Assembly: GCF_000270305.1 (NCBI RefSeq)
Contig: NC_015737.1
Span: 306,501-370,500 of the forward strand
Source: Clostridium sp. SY8519
GTDB lineage: Bacteria; Bacillota; Clostridia; Lachnospirales; Lachnospiraceae
Direction: 5' to 3'
DNA length: 64,000 nucleotides
Position numbers and translations under genes: made by a program. Positions 15,500 to 24,912 of the stretch are shown piece by piece. The notes under the pieces are model-generated. The model was given only the letters and a program-made list of their open reading frames with translations. It ran no database searches and had not been told where the DNA came from. The stretch's first letter is position 1; every line of letters begins with the position of its first letter.

Positions 15500-16408
15500 C
15501 TATTTCCGCACCGCTTTTCCGGAGATAATCCACGGCGCCGGCTCCTGGTCAAAAGTGTGTCCGGCATTCAGTTTGGACACCGCGACCTGGATGATCTCCG
15601 GATCCTGGATATCAAACCGTTCGAAGGTTTTTTCCATTTCCGCCGCTACCATGAAATCCAGGGTATAGATTACTACGCTGATCTCAGGGTTCAAGGCAGT
15701 CAGATACTCCAGTTCCTGCTCCATGCTGGCGGAAGCCACCAGGAACACCTGATCCGGCACCGGACACCCGTTCATGGAGGCGCTGTCCACATGGTCCACT
15801 ACTTCCACATTGTGCAGCCCGAAATACTCGATGTTCTCCCGCATGGTCTCCCGGTCGTCCTGGTTGTATTCCACCGCGATTACCGTTCCTTCCGTCGCGA
15901 TCAGCGCCGCTTCAATGGCAATGCTTTCCCCGCTGATGACACAGATGTTGTCCTGTCTTCCCACGTGCATCTTATTCAGAATCACCGACCGGATTTCACT
16001 GCCCACATAACGTACGGATCCTCTGCGGAAATCCCCGTTGTCCATCCCGATCTTATAGGTGCTTCTGGCATTGTCATTTATAATCAGCATTCCGGCAGAC
16101 GCGTTAATTCCCCGGTTGATCATATTCCGCAGATGATCGTGGCGGATCGGACCGGAAGGCTGGGATCCGTCATTGTACCACACTTCGCAGTCTCCCAGTC
16201 CCGCGTTCCACATCCGGTAAAAGATATCCTCATCCCCGGCTTCGGTAAACACAAGCACCACACGGTGGGATTCCACCGTGGGAATGACATTTTTGTTTTT
16301 TCGGGTAATATCGATCATTTTTACCTTTTCCAGATCGATCTGTGTATTTCTGGCAAAATACTGCAGCCAGGACAAAATCACATCGTTGGTAAATGTCTGA
16401 TTTTCCAT
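15500..16408 (-). CDS. Orphan CbiT/CobL-like Rossmann (SAM-binding) protein
   Basis: 302 residues. Residues about 150-250 resemble the precorrin methyltransferase/decarboxylase CbiT module: VILNKMHVGRQDNICVISGE, EAALIATEGTVIAVEYNQDD and ENIEYFGLHNVEVVDH, a Rossmann SAM-binding arrangement. The first half (MIDITRKNKNVIPTVESHRV, FYRMWNAGLGDCEVWYNDGS) loosely recalls the CbiE half of CobL. No other cobalamin gene is in the window, so the substrate is unlikely to be assignable from context. Start ATG with AAAGGAGC upstream. The gene stands alone between the beta-helix lipoprotein and a divergent small operon. Confidence 0.6.
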   Translation of the reverse strand: MENQTFTNDVILSWLQYFARNTQIDLEKVKMIDITRKNKNVIPTVESHRVVLVFTEAGDEDIFYRMWNAGLGDCEVWYNDGSQPSGPIRHDHLRNMINRGINASAGMLIINDNARSTYKIGMDNGDFRRGSVRYVGSEIRSVILNKMHVGRQDNICVISGESIAIEAALIATEGTVIAVEYNQDDRETMRENIEYFGLHNVEVVDHVDSASMNGCPVPDQVFLVASASMEQELEYLTALNPEISVVIYTLDFMVAAEMEKTFERFDIQDPEIIQVAVSKLNAGHTFDQEPAPWIISGKAVRK

Positions 16409-16579
16409 AACATATGCTCCTTTGACTTTTCGATATACAATCTGACATCTTCCATCTTACCAGTTCACATCCCATAAGTAAACGTTTCCCGCTTTCTGTC
16501 CGTGCAGGCCGGCAGAGAATGTGCTAGTATTACAGTGAGCAGCACGGTTCGGCCACTGTTTTCTGGAGGTAATGAAATT

Positions 16580-16732
16580 ATGAGTATACTGTTTTCTGTC
16601 TGGAACCACCTGGTGGGCTTCTTTGGAACTGTCTTTGTCCTGTTTGCAGTCATCAGCCTGGTACTGATTCTGCTGGAAATCCTGCACTATCGGACCGGAC
16701 ATTCCCACAGACGCAGCAGGAAGGAGTCATAA
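16580..16732 (+). CDS. Small single-span membrane protein
   Basis: 50 residues (MSILFSVWNHLVGFFGTVFV, hydrophobic through about residue 36, then a basic tail HYRTGHSHRRSRKES). The ATG at 16580-16582 has GGAGG 10 bases upstream; a nearer ATG at 16572 stops after three codons. The 3' end carries the AAGGAG site of the SDR gene, which starts 2 bases after the stop, so the two are co-translated. No family recognised; the role is unknown. Confidence 0.65.
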   Translation: MSILFSVWNHLVGFFGTVFVLFAVISLVLILLEILHYRTGHSHRRSRKES

Positions 16733-16734
16733 AC

Positions 16735-17523
16735 ATGCGCATTGTTCTGATCACCGGAGCATCCAGCGGCCTGGGCCGGGAATACGCCAGACAGCTGGAT
16801 ACTTCCGCAAAAGAAAATTTTGATGAGATCTGGCTGATTGCCAGAAGAAAAGAAAAACTGGAGGAGCTGAGCCGCGAACTGCAGCACACAAGCAGGGTCC
16901 TGGCGCTGGACCTGACCGCGGAAGACGCCTGCGGCCAGCTGGAAGAAGCGCTGACTGCCGCCGATGCCCGGGTGCACCTGTTTATTAACTGCGCCGGCTA
17001 TGCCAAAATCGGCAATTATGCCAAGGTCAGCCGCTACGACTCCGCGCATATGATCGATTTAAACTGCAAAGCAGCCGTCTGCACCACCGTATCGGTCCTC
17101 CCATATATGGAAGCCGGGGACCGTATCATTGAAATCTGCTCCACCGCTGCCTTTCAGCCGCTGCAGCATATCAATATCTACGGCGCCGGCAAGGCATTTC
17201 TGTATCACTACACCCGGGCGCTCCGTATGGAACTGCTGCCGCGCCGCATCCGGGTGCTGGCCGTCTGCCCTTTCTGGATCAAAGATACCGAATTTATTTC
17301 CATCGCGGAACACAGTGAAGTTCCGCCAGAAGAGAAGCCGCCCATCCGGCATTATCAATTTGCCACCACAGCCCGTGCCGTGGTAAAAAAGAGCCTCCGG
17401 GCCAGCCGGGCCGGGTTTGCCGTCTGCACCCCCAGTGTGTTCTGCTTTCTGCACCGGCTGTTTTCAAAGGTAATCCCCCGGGAAGCTCTGCTCTATTTCT
17501 GGGAATTCATGCGGCGGATCTGA
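16735..17523 (+). CDS. Short-chain dehydrogenase/reductase
   Basis: 262 residues, classical SDR. Nucleotide-binding TGASSGLG at residues 7-14, NCAG in place of NNAG near 84, catalytic Ser in ICSTAAF and the YxxxK pair in YGAGK (about 147-151). The C-terminal 60 residues are hydrophobic and basic, and could lie at the membrane, fitting the small membrane protein gene directly upstream. The substrate is unknown. Ribosome binding site AAGGAG overlaps the preceding gene. It ends 6 bases before the convergent rhodanese gene. Confidence 0.88.
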   Translation: MRIVLITGASSGLGREYARQLDTSAKENFDEIWLIARRKEKLEELSRELQHTSRVLALDLTAEDACGQLEEALTAADARVHLFINCAGYAKIGNYAKVSRYDSAHMIDLNCKAAVCTTVSVLPYMEAGDRIIEICSTAAFQPLQHINIYGAGKAFLYHYTRALRMELLPRRIRVLAVCPFWIKDTEFISIAEHSEVPPEEKPPIRHYQFATTARAVVKKSLRASRAGFAVCTPSVFCFLHRLFSKVIPREALLYFWEFMRRI

Positions 17524-17529
17524 CGGAAC

Positions 17530-17892
17530 TTAATATTCCATATCCGTCCATCCTGCCAGGCTTCCCATGTCAAAGACATCTCTGTACTTCAGCGCGGCCA
17601 GAATCAGAGCCGCCCGCTTGGACCGGGCGCCGGAACGGCAGTATACAAAGACCGGCACCTCCTTGTCCGGCAGAATCTCAGCCGCTGTCTGAGCGTTGAT
17701 GGTATTGACCGGAAACAGGATGGATCCCCGGGCGTGTCCGGTGATATACTCCATCTCATCCCGCACATCCACCAGATAGTACCGGTCCATCTGCTTCATT
17801 TTTTCCGCTGCTTCGTGCAGGGTTACTTTTTTTACCGGTGATTCCATCGCCTGTTTCTGCACTGTCTTATGATATATGAAAGGTCGTTTCAT
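17530..17892 (-). CDS. Rhodanese-like sulfurtransferase domain protein
   Basis: 120 residues, one rhodanese domain. The substrate loop CRSGARS carries the active-site Cys (about residue 85), with DVRDEMEYITGHARGSILFP before it, the standard rhodanese order. Single-domain cytoplasmic rhodaneses carry persulfide sulfur for transfer reactions. Start ATG with AAAAGGAG 9 bases upstream. No sulfur-pathway gene is adjacent. Confidence 0.9.
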   Translation of the reverse strand: MKRPFIYHKTVQKQAMESPVKKVTLHEAAEKMKQMDRYYLVDVRDEMEYITGHARGSILFPVNTINAQTAAEILPDKEVPVFVYCRSGARSKRAALILAALKYRDVFDMGSLAGWTDMEY

Positions 17893-18018
17893 GATTCGTG
17901 TCTCCTTTTTTCGTTTCTGGAACTTGCCGTCTTCTCTGCCTTTCGGCTGCGGCTTATTTTACACGATTTTTTTCCCTTTTTCCAGTATCTGCCCGAAGCG
18001 GCGCCCTGAAAAACGCGA

Positions 18019-18063
18019 AAAAATTCCCGGATGCGGGGAGCGCTGTGTCTCCGGGCATCCGGG
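18019..18063 (-). terminator. Intrinsic terminator after larA
   Basis: On the minus strand CCCGGATGC (18055-18063) pairs with GCATCCGGG (18026-18034) and is followed by AATTTTTTCG. Confidence 0.75.
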
Positions 18064-18095
18064 TTATTCACGAAATTCTGCTTAGCATCCGATTT

Positions 18096-19373
18096 TTAAT
18101 CTCTGACAACTACCGAGATTCCGTTTGGAATACAGGTGAGGGAAGCATCCTCGCCTTTGATTTCTCTGGCCATCCGGTAAGCAGTATCCAGATCCGGCGC
18201 ATAGGTCATTTTCAGACCTTCAATCATTTCTTTCTGTTCCGGTTCTGCCACAAAAATCACTTTGTGTTTGCGGACAATCCGCGCAAGGATCTGTGAGCAC
18301 CACTGATCCGGGGCGGTATCGTTCTGCTCTGTGGCAAGGAACTTCTGATAAGCGTCCTCAATGGTGGGCTCATCCGCAATAATATGATAGAAGAAATCTC
18401 CGCCTGTGCCGTCAATGCAGGATGCCAGCATAATGATTACGCCGTCTTCCTTTACGGTGGCTTCCCCGGCTGTCATGCCTTTGGGGGACTGGTACGCGTT
18501 CTGATCCAGGGGATATCCGCCGTTTGTGGTGATGACGATATCCGCAGGCGCAGGTTTTACCGCGATGTAATCGGAAATAAAATCACAGCCCTTGCGGTGG
18601 GCGGTTTCGAAATTGCCGGCAAATGCGGCAACGGTCTTCTTATCTTCGTCAATGACTACATTGCAGATAAAGGCCAGGTTTGCCATTCTGGCTGCGGCGA
18701 CCATATCTTCATGGATCGGGTTTTTATCCAGAATACCGGTGCGGGCATAGGGGCTGTCGATAAACTTGGAGCAGTGGTTGCCCATAACGGTTACCGCGTC
18801 TGCCACGCCGGGAAGGATGCTCTTGCGTCCGCCGGAGAATCCCGCGAAGAAATGGGCCTCGATAAATCCTTCCGCTACCAGCAGGGAAGCATTCACTGCC
18901 ACTTTGTCCACAATACAGTCCGGGCCTGACGGCAGCACGCCGATTTTTGTGTTGGTTTCCGGATTATGCGCGTCATGGACAATGATATTATCTTTAAATT
19001 CATTGTATAATTCATCACCCAGCTTGTTTTTCAGCTCTTCCACAGTCGTCGGACGATGGAATCCCGTAGATACCAGCAGAGTGATTTTGATATCCGGACT
19101 TCCTTTGCGGAGTTCTTCGATCATCACAGGCAGAATATCTTTGCTGGGCACCGGTCTGGTGTGGTCGCTGATGATGATGACGCAGTCCGGTTTGCCCTTT
19201 GCCAGTTCGCACAGCCGCGGACTGTCAATCGGGTTCATCATCGCCTCTCTGACAATCTCAAGTCCGTTTTTGTCACTTTTCAGCTGATCCACCTTGGAGG
19301 TAAGCACCGGAGTATCATCCGGCACTTCCAGATCATAGGTTGTTTTGCCGTAAAAGAATTTAACTGTTTTCAT
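18096..19373 (-). CDS. larA: LarA-family nickel-pincer racemase/epimerase
   Basis: 425 residues, full length for LarA. Residues of lactate racemase are in register: SDHTRP (Arg about 73), His106 in TGFHRP, His174 in EAHFFAGFSGG, Lys184 (GGRKSILPG, the lysine that holds the nickel-pincer NPN cofactor) and His200 (VMGNHC). LarA homologues racemise or epimerise 2-hydroxy acids, and several subgroups use substrates other than lactate. The cofactor genes larB, larC and larE are not in the window, so NPN must be made elsewhere in the genome. Ribosome binding site AAGGAGAG. It stands between a rhodanese and a hydantoinase/oxoprolinase gene. Confidence 0.88.
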   Translation of the reverse strand: MKTVKFFYGKTTYDLEVPDDTPVLTSKVDQLKSDKNGLEIVREAMMNPIDSPRLCELAKGKPDCVIIISDHTRPVPSKDILPVMIEELRKGSPDIKITLLVSTGFHRPTTVEELKNKLGDELYNEFKDNIIVHDAHNPETNTKIGVLPSGPDCIVDKVAVNASLLVAEGFIEAHFFAGFSGGRKSILPGVADAVTVMGNHCSKFIDSPYARTGILDKNPIHEDMVAAARMANLAFICNVVIDEDKKTVAAFAGNFETAHRKGCDFISDYIAVKPAPADIVITTNGGYPLDQNAYQSPKGMTAGEATVKEDGVIIMLASCIDGTGGDFFYHIIADEPTIEDAYQKFLATEQNDTAPDQWCSQILARIVRKHKVIFVAEPEQKEMIEGLKMTYAPDLDTAYRMAREIKGEDASLTCIPNGISVVVRD

Positions 19374-19534
19374 GGTCTTGTACTCTCCTTCCTTTTCCTT
19401 TCTACCAATTTATCAGAAAATGTCGGGAATCACAATATACTCCTGTCAGTTTTTACTAAAAAAACTCTGTTTTTCCTTCTGTTACTGTAAAAAATACATT
19501 AAACTGCCGAATCTCCCACTGTGTATTTTCACTG

Positions 19535-21517
19535 TCAGATCATGCTGCCGGAGGCGGTCACTGTAACCGTCCCGCCAAATAAAAACAGAGAACCGCCGGC
19601 CATCTCCTCGTTCTTTTCCACCGATGTCTGACAGGTAATTTCCCCCCGGGCTCCCATCCGGCGGGCCCGTTCCCGGGTCAGACGGCAGAGATATTCCGCT
19701 GCGGTGTCCGCCGCTTCCTCAAAAGTCGCCCGATCGCGGTTCGACCCATCTGTAAAAACCCGGAACCCCGGATCGCTCCCGGAAGGATGGTAAATGATAT
19801 CCAGGCTTTCCTGCACACGGACTCTCCCGGTCAGCGTACCGATGGCATTGGCCACTGCCGCATACCGGGGCAGGCAGAAAGAAGTATGCAGCCGTTCTGC
19901 CGCCGGCCGCAGGAATATGGGCGCCGGGCCGCCGACTCCCACAATGGGCAGCGGGCAGTGAAATTCTGTCCGCATCACGCCGTCTTTCTTCGGATCCAGG
20001 GTCAGCTTCAGATACTGAAGCAGTTCCTCCGGCAGTCCCTCCGGATACGTATGCCGGTATTCCTGTTCCAGAAGAATCCGCTCCAGATTCCAGACCAGTT
20101 TTTCCACAAACGCCCGATACACCAGTTCCGGCAGGGCATCCGCCCGGATTCCATGGATCCGGCCGAAGATTTCCGCAGCCATCCGGCTGGCTTCCCCGTC
20201 ATATTCCGTATAATCGCCGGTCATGTGCATCATATCCGTAGGCGTCAGCCCGAAACGCATAATCCTGCCGTCTGCCTCCAGCGGGGCAAGGTTTTCCTCC
20301 AGGCGATAGCGGTCTCCCATCTGCGCCGCCTCTTCCAGCAGAATCGGACCGCTCTGCAGCCGTTCCAGGAACCTGCGCTCCCACTGGGTTTCCGCCAGTT
20401 CCTTCCCCTCTTTTTTCTGCAGGACAAATCCCTCCCAGGGCTCTTCCGTCAGAAAATAGCGCCGGGCCTGCAGGTTTTTCAGCTTTGCCCGGATCGACGG
20501 ATCTTCCCGGCAGGCCACCGCCACTGGAATGACCCGGCAGGCATCCAGCACTGCCTGCCGGCCGGACCAGCGGACCGCGCTGTCTCCGCCCAGGCCGAAG
20601 GTATCTACAAACATCCCCTTGACAAAGGTCTTCCACCCGTTGATCCGGATGCCCTCTTCTGTCGTTACCGCCCGGTTTCCTTTTATGAGCGCCACATCCG
20701 TGGTGGTGCCGCCGATGTCCACAATCAAAGCGTCTGACTTCCCGCTGAGCCAGGCTCCGCCTACCGCACTGGCCGCAGGGCCGCAGAGAAGGGTCTCCAC
20801 CGGATGCTCTCTGGCAAAGGCCTCGCTCATCAGGCTGCCGTCACTGCGCACAATATGCACCGGCAGCTTCAGTCCTCTGCTGTCCAGTACGTTTCTCACA
20901 GCTTCCAGAAATTCATGAATCACAGGAATCAGCCGGATATTCAGATAAGTCCCGGCGCCCCGCCGTATGATATTGCGATCGGAAAACAGATCGCTGCCGC
21001 AGACAATGGGCACCTGACAGGTCTCTGCCAGAATCTCTTTTGCCCGGTGTTCAAAGGCGCCGCTGTTTCGCTGGGGATAACTCTGCACGATCCCGATGGC
21101 CTCCGCGTCTGCAAACTCATGGGCCATTTCCCGCAGGCTGTCCCAGTCCGGCTGCACCGGATCCACATAACCGCCCTCCGGAAGTCCATCCATCACCCGG
21201 ATATCCTCCAGACTGTCAAATCCGTATTCCCGATATACACTCCGCAGCACCTTCCGGTCCGCTCCAATCAGCAGCAGGCGTACCCGGCCGCCCCGGTTTT
21301 CCACACAGGCATTGGTGGCCAGTGTGGTGGAAAGAGCTGCCAGCTCCGCCCGGCGGAGCTGGTCCGGCTCCAGCAGATCCAGCGCCGCCGCTATGCCGTC
21401 TTCCAGATGTCCCTTTGTTGTCAGCGACTTGCCGGCGGACAGCACTTCTCCGGATTCCGAATCATAGAGCACCGCGTCCGTACAGGTCCCGCCGGTGTCA
21501 ATTCCAAGACTGATCAT
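19535..21517 (-). CDS. Hydantoinase/oxoprolinase-family protein (HyuA-like)
   Basis: 660 residues. The N-terminus has the actin-like ATPase signature of the Hydant_A family (MISLGIDTGGTCTDAVLYDS, ALSTTLATNACVENRGG). The middle holds the second phosphate-binding part (ADALIVDIGGTTTDVAL-type: SDALIVDIGGTTTDVALIKG). The family opens 5-oxoproline or hydantoin rings, or carboxylates ketones, using ATP, usually with a HyuB partner. No HyuB gene is adjacent, and this protein is of the single-subunit clostridial type with a divergent C-terminal 300 residues. The substrate is not assignable; a link to the pyrimidine locus 4 kb away is only speculative. Start ATG with GGGGGAG. Confidence 0.8.
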   Translation of the reverse strand: MISLGIDTGGTCTDAVLYDSESGEVLSAGKSLTTKGHLEDGIAAALDLLEPDQLRRAELAALSTTLATNACVENRGGRVRLLLIGADRKVLRSVYREYGFDSLEDIRVMDGLPEGGYVDPVQPDWDSLREMAHEFADAEAIGIVQSYPQRNSGAFEHRAKEILAETCQVPIVCGSDLFSDRNIIRRGAGTYLNIRLIPVIHEFLEAVRNVLDSRGLKLPVHIVRSDGSLMSEAFAREHPVETLLCGPAASAVGGAWLSGKSDALIVDIGGTTTDVALIKGNRAVTTEEGIRINGWKTFVKGMFVDTFGLGGDSAVRWSGRQAVLDACRVIPVAVACREDPSIRAKLKNLQARRYFLTEEPWEGFVLQKKEGKELAETQWERRFLERLQSGPILLEEAAQMGDRYRLEENLAPLEADGRIMRFGLTPTDMMHMTGDYTEYDGEASRMAAEIFGRIHGIRADALPELVYRAFVEKLVWNLERILLEQEYRHTYPEGLPEELLQYLKLTLDPKKDGVMRTEFHCPLPIVGVGGPAPIFLRPAAERLHTSFCLPRYAAVANAIGTLTGRVRVQESLDIIYHPSGSDPGFRVFTDGSNRDRATFEEAADTAAEYLCRLTRERARRMGARGEITCQTSVEKNEEMAGGSLFLFGGTVTVTASGSMI

Positions 21518-21741
21518 CTGTTTCTCCCCCTTTTTCCGTCATTTCATACTGCGTCGTTCCGGATTATTATATCTGTTTTGTTCCGAATACTTTTAGAATT
21601 TTTTTGGATTCTTAATAATTTTTTCTCTGACAGCCACTTGCCGAACGAATCCGAATAGGGTAATATATCGAAGATTACATGCGTTCTGCAGGAGCACCTG
21701 TACGAACATTTCGATGACTTTCAAGCAAAAGGAGATCGCCT

Positions 21742-22866
21742 ATGAGAAAATGGAAAAAGATCCTGGCGGCCGGCGCTGCTGTAATCGTAACAGCTGCCAG
21801 CGTTTCCGCCTGCAGTTTTCAGGATATTTTATCCAACAATAATAACAGCAGCTCATCCAGCGCCGCGGAAGAAGAAAGCAGCCCTTCCTACACCGGCCAT
21901 ACCACCATTGCCTTTTACGGCGTGGACAGCCGGAACAGCAAGGACAAAGGACGGAGCGACGTGATCATGCTCCTCTCCATTGACAATGATTCCCAGGATA
22001 TCAAAGTCGTATCGGTCTACCGCGACACATTTCTGAATGTGACCCCGGACAAAGATACCGCCAACTTTGAAAAAGCGAATGCCGCCTACGCCTATGGCGG
22101 GGTGGAAGGCGCCAATTCCATGCTGGAGAAGAGTCTGGATCTGACCATTGACAATTACGCCACCTGTGATTTCGGCACCATCGCCAAAACCATTGACATT
22201 CTGGGCGGCGTTCCCATCAACATCAGCAGCAAGGAAGAACTGGGCTACCTGAACAAATACATCAGCAACACCAACAAGATTCTGCACACCAAGTCCAAGC
22301 ATATCTCCTCCACCGGCAAGCATACCCTGGACGGTGTCCAGGCGGTGGCCTACACCCGGATCCGCTATACGGCCGGCGGGGATTACAAGCGGGCCCAGCG
22401 GCAGCGCACGGTCTTTTCCCAGATCGCAAAAAAGGCAAAATCCGCCAATTTCACCACGCTGATCAAACTGATGAACCAGGTGTACCCGAATATCAACACC
22501 AACTTAAAGAAATCCGAGATGCTGTCCATGGTCAAAGCCATGCGGGGCTATTCCACCAACGACATGCGGGGCTTTCCCTTCAAACGGGCAGCCGTCACCC
22601 TCGGTTCCAAGGGAAGCGTTGTGGTCCCCTGTGACCTCAGCACCAATGTGAAGCAGCTGCACAAATTCCTGTACGGCGCCGATACTGCATACACCGTATC
22701 CGATACCGTCAAAGAATACAGCCAGCACATTATCAACGAAACCGGCCTGACCTGTTCCAGCGCGGAAAGCGACGCCTTCGACTCCAAGGATTCCGCTTCC
22801 GGAAAGTCTGCGAACAAAACCCCTTCCGCAAAGACCTCTTCCACGGAAAAGAAAGCAGCCAGCTGA
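21742..22866 (+). CDS. LytR-CpsA-Psr (LCP) family protein
   Basis: 374 residues. An N-terminal hydrophobic stretch ends in SVSAC, which could serve as a lipobox or a simple anchor. A Ser/Asn-rich linker is followed by the LCP catalytic domain (about 50-235): FYGVDSRN, RSDVIMLLSID, VSVYRDTFL, LDGVQAVAYTRIRYTAGGDYKRAQRQR. These Arg/Asp residues bind the pyrophosphate of a polyprenyl donor. LCP proteins transfer wall glycopolymers to peptidoglycan outside the membrane. The low-complexity Ser/Lys tail is dispensable in the family. Start with AAGGAGATCG. Single gene with its own terminator. Confidence 0.9.
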   Translation: MRKWKKILAAGAAVIVTAASVSACSFQDILSNNNNSSSSSAAEEESSPSYTGHTTIAFYGVDSRNSKDKGRSDVIMLLSIDNDSQDIKVVSVYRDTFLNVTPDKDTANFEKANAAYAYGGVEGANSMLEKSLDLTIDNYATCDFGTIAKTIDILGGVPINISSKEELGYLNKYISNTNKILHTKSKHISSTGKHTLDGVQAVAYTRIRYTAGGDYKRAQRQRTVFSQIAKKAKSANFTTLIKLMNQVYPNINTNLKKSEMLSMVKAMRGYSTNDMRGFPFKRAAVTLGSKGSVVVPCDLSTNVKQLHKFLYGADTAYTVSDTVKEYSQHIINETGLTCSSAESDAFDSKDSASGKSANKTPSAKTSSTEKKAAS

Positions 22867-22927
22867 CCCGCTGCCTGCAGAATCCCATATCATCCGGCGC
22901 TTCCATGAGCCGGATGCCACATATAAG

Positions 22928-22977
22928 AATAAGCTGCAGCAGCGGATATCAAACCGCTGCTGCAGCTTATTTTTTTC
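22928..22977. terminator. Bidirectional terminator between the LCP and YgiQ genes
   Basis: AATAAGCTGCAGCAGCGG pairs perfectly with CCGCTGCTGCAGCTTATT around an 8-base loop, followed by six T on the plus side and TTATTCTTAT on the minus side. Confidence 0.88.
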
Positions 22978-22989
22978 TTCCCAGAATCT

Positions 22990-24912
22990 TTATCGATGGG
23001 TTCTCCGGAAAGATCCGGCAGATGCGGATTTCTTCCCTCCGGAAGCATGCCTGTTCCTGCGGGCGCCGTGTCCCTTTCTGCCTGCAGAGGCCTTCGGTTT
23101 CTTCTCACTGTTGATCCTGCGGGGCGGAATCAGACACTTCGGTCCGAAGCCGATCAGGTCCTCTCTGCCTGCCCGCAGCAGCGCTTCCCGGACCAGGTCG
23201 TAGTTTTTCGGATTGCGGTACTGGATCAGCGCGCGCTGCATGGCTTTTTCATGGGGATCGGAAGCCACATAGACCGGCTCCATGGTACGGGGATCCAGAC
23301 CGGTATAATACATACAGGTGGACAGTGTGCCCGGTGTGGGATAAAAGTCCTGCACCTGCTCCGGCGACAGCTTTCTCTCATTGAGATACTCCGCCAGCGC
23401 GATGGCGTCCTCCATACGGCTTCCCGGATGGGAAGACATGAGATACGGCACCAGATACTGCTCTTTTCCGATCTTCTGGTTCACCTTCTGAAATTCTTTC
23501 ACAAACGCGTTGTATACCCGGACCGAAGATTTACCCATATAATTCAGCACCCGTTCGGAAATATGTTCCGGCGCCACCCGCAGCTGACCGCTGACATGAT
23601 ACCGGCACAGTTCTTTTAAGAAGTCCCGGTTTTTGTCTGCCATCACATAATCGAACCGGATTCCGGAACGGACAAAGACCTTCTTTACGCCGGGCAGCCC
23701 CCGCAGCTGCCGCAGCAGCGTCAGGTAATCGCTGTGATCCACTTCCAGCTGCGGACAGGGCTCCGGATACAGACACTGACGGTTGACACAGGCGCCGGAT
23801 GTCATCTGCTTTCTGCAGGCGGGCTGGCGGAACTGGGCGGTGGGGCCGCCCACATCGTGAATGTACCCTTTGAATTCCGGATCTTTCGTCATCCGCCGGG
23901 CTTCCGCCAGGATGGAATCCCGGCTCCGGGCCTGCACGATCCGTCCTTCATGGAAGGTCAGGGCGCAGAAGCTGCAGCCGCCGTAACAGCCCCGGTTGGA
24001 GGTCAGACTGAACTTCACTTCCGCCAGCGCCGGGATTCCCCCGACCCGGTCATAGGACGGATGCCAGGTGCCGGTATAGGGCAGCCCGTAGATATCATCC
24101 ATCTCCATGGTGGTCAGCGGCCGGGCCGGCGGATTCTGCACCACAAACATGCTGCCGTCATAGGTCTCGTACAGGCGCCGGGCCTGAAAAGGATCCGTAT
24201 TCCGGTACTGGATGGCAATGCTTTCCGCGTATTTTTTCCGGCTGCCGCAGATTTCTTCGAAATCCGGCAGCCGCACGCCCTCATAGATATCTTCTTCATT
24301 TCTTGTTTTGTACACCGTGCCCGGAATGTAAGACAGATCGGATACCCGGAGCCCGCTGTCCAGCGCTTCCGCGATTTCCAGGATGCTGTGTTCTCCCATT
24401 CCGTAGGAAATCAGATCCGCGCCGGACTCTAAAAGCACGGAACGGCGCACCTTGTCCGACCAGTAATCATAATGTCCCAGGCGGCGCAGACTGGCTTCCA
24501 TGCCGCCGATGATAATCGGCGTGTGTTTGTACACCCGGCGGATCAGATTGCAGTAGACCACCACGGCCCGGTCCGGCCGGTGCCCCATCTCTCCGCCGGG
24601 GCTGTAGGCGTCTTTTTTCCGGTGTTTTTTGGAGACTGTGTAGTGATTCACCATGGAGTCCATATTGCCGGAAGAGACCAGGAATCCAAGCCGCGGTTCC
24701 CCATATTCCGTCATACAGGCCGGATCCCGCCAGTCCGGCTGGCAGATCAGACCCACCCGGTAGCCTCTGGACTCCAGCAGTCTGCAGATAATCGCGCTGC
24801 CGAAACTCGGGTGATCCACATAGGCATCCCCCGATACATATACGAAGTCCGGCTGTTTCCAGCCGGCCTTCTCTGCTTCCTCCCTGCTGAGGGGCAAAAA
24901 TGTATGCTGCAT
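22990..24912 (-). CDS. YgiQ-family radical SAM protein
   Basis: 640 residues, full length. The radical SAM cluster motif CxxxCxxC is SNRGCYGGCSFCALTFHEGR (about residues 305-325). The YgiQ-type N-terminal domain (PDFVYVSGDAYVDHPSFGSA) and the C-terminal extension (DFYPTPGTLSTCMYYTGLDP, EKAMQRALIQYRNPKN) are both present, followed by a basic tail rich in Lys, Arg and Gly. Family function is unknown in spite of wide conservation. The start overlaps the lemA stop by one base (TGATG), implying coupled translation. Confidence 0.9.
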   Translation of the reverse strand: MQHTFLPLSREEAEKAGWKQPDFVYVSGDAYVDHPSFGSAIICRLLESRGYRVGLICQPDWRDPACMTEYGEPRLGFLVSSGNMDSMVNHYTVSKKHRKKDAYSPGGEMGHRPDRAVVVYCNLIRRVYKHTPIIIGGMEASLRRLGHYDYWSDKVRRSVLLESGADLISYGMGEHSILEIAEALDSGLRVSDLSYIPGTVYKTRNEEDIYEGVRLPDFEEICGSRKKYAESIAIQYRNTDPFQARRLYETYDGSMFVVQNPPARPLTTMEMDDIYGLPYTGTWHPSYDRVGGIPALAEVKFSLTSNRGCYGGCSFCALTFHEGRIVQARSRDSILAEARRMTKDPEFKGYIHDVGGPTAQFRQPACRKQMTSGACVNRQCLYPEPCPQLEVDHSDYLTLLRQLRGLPGVKKVFVRSGIRFDYVMADKNRDFLKELCRYHVSGQLRVAPEHISERVLNYMGKSSVRVYNAFVKEFQKVNQKIGKEQYLVPYLMSSHPGSRMEDAIALAEYLNERKLSPEQVQDFYPTPGTLSTCMYYTGLDPRTMEPVYVASDPHEKAMQRALIQYRNPKNYDLVREALLRAGREDLIGFGPKCLIPPRRINSEKKPKASAGRKGHGARRNRHASGGKKSASAGSFRRTHR

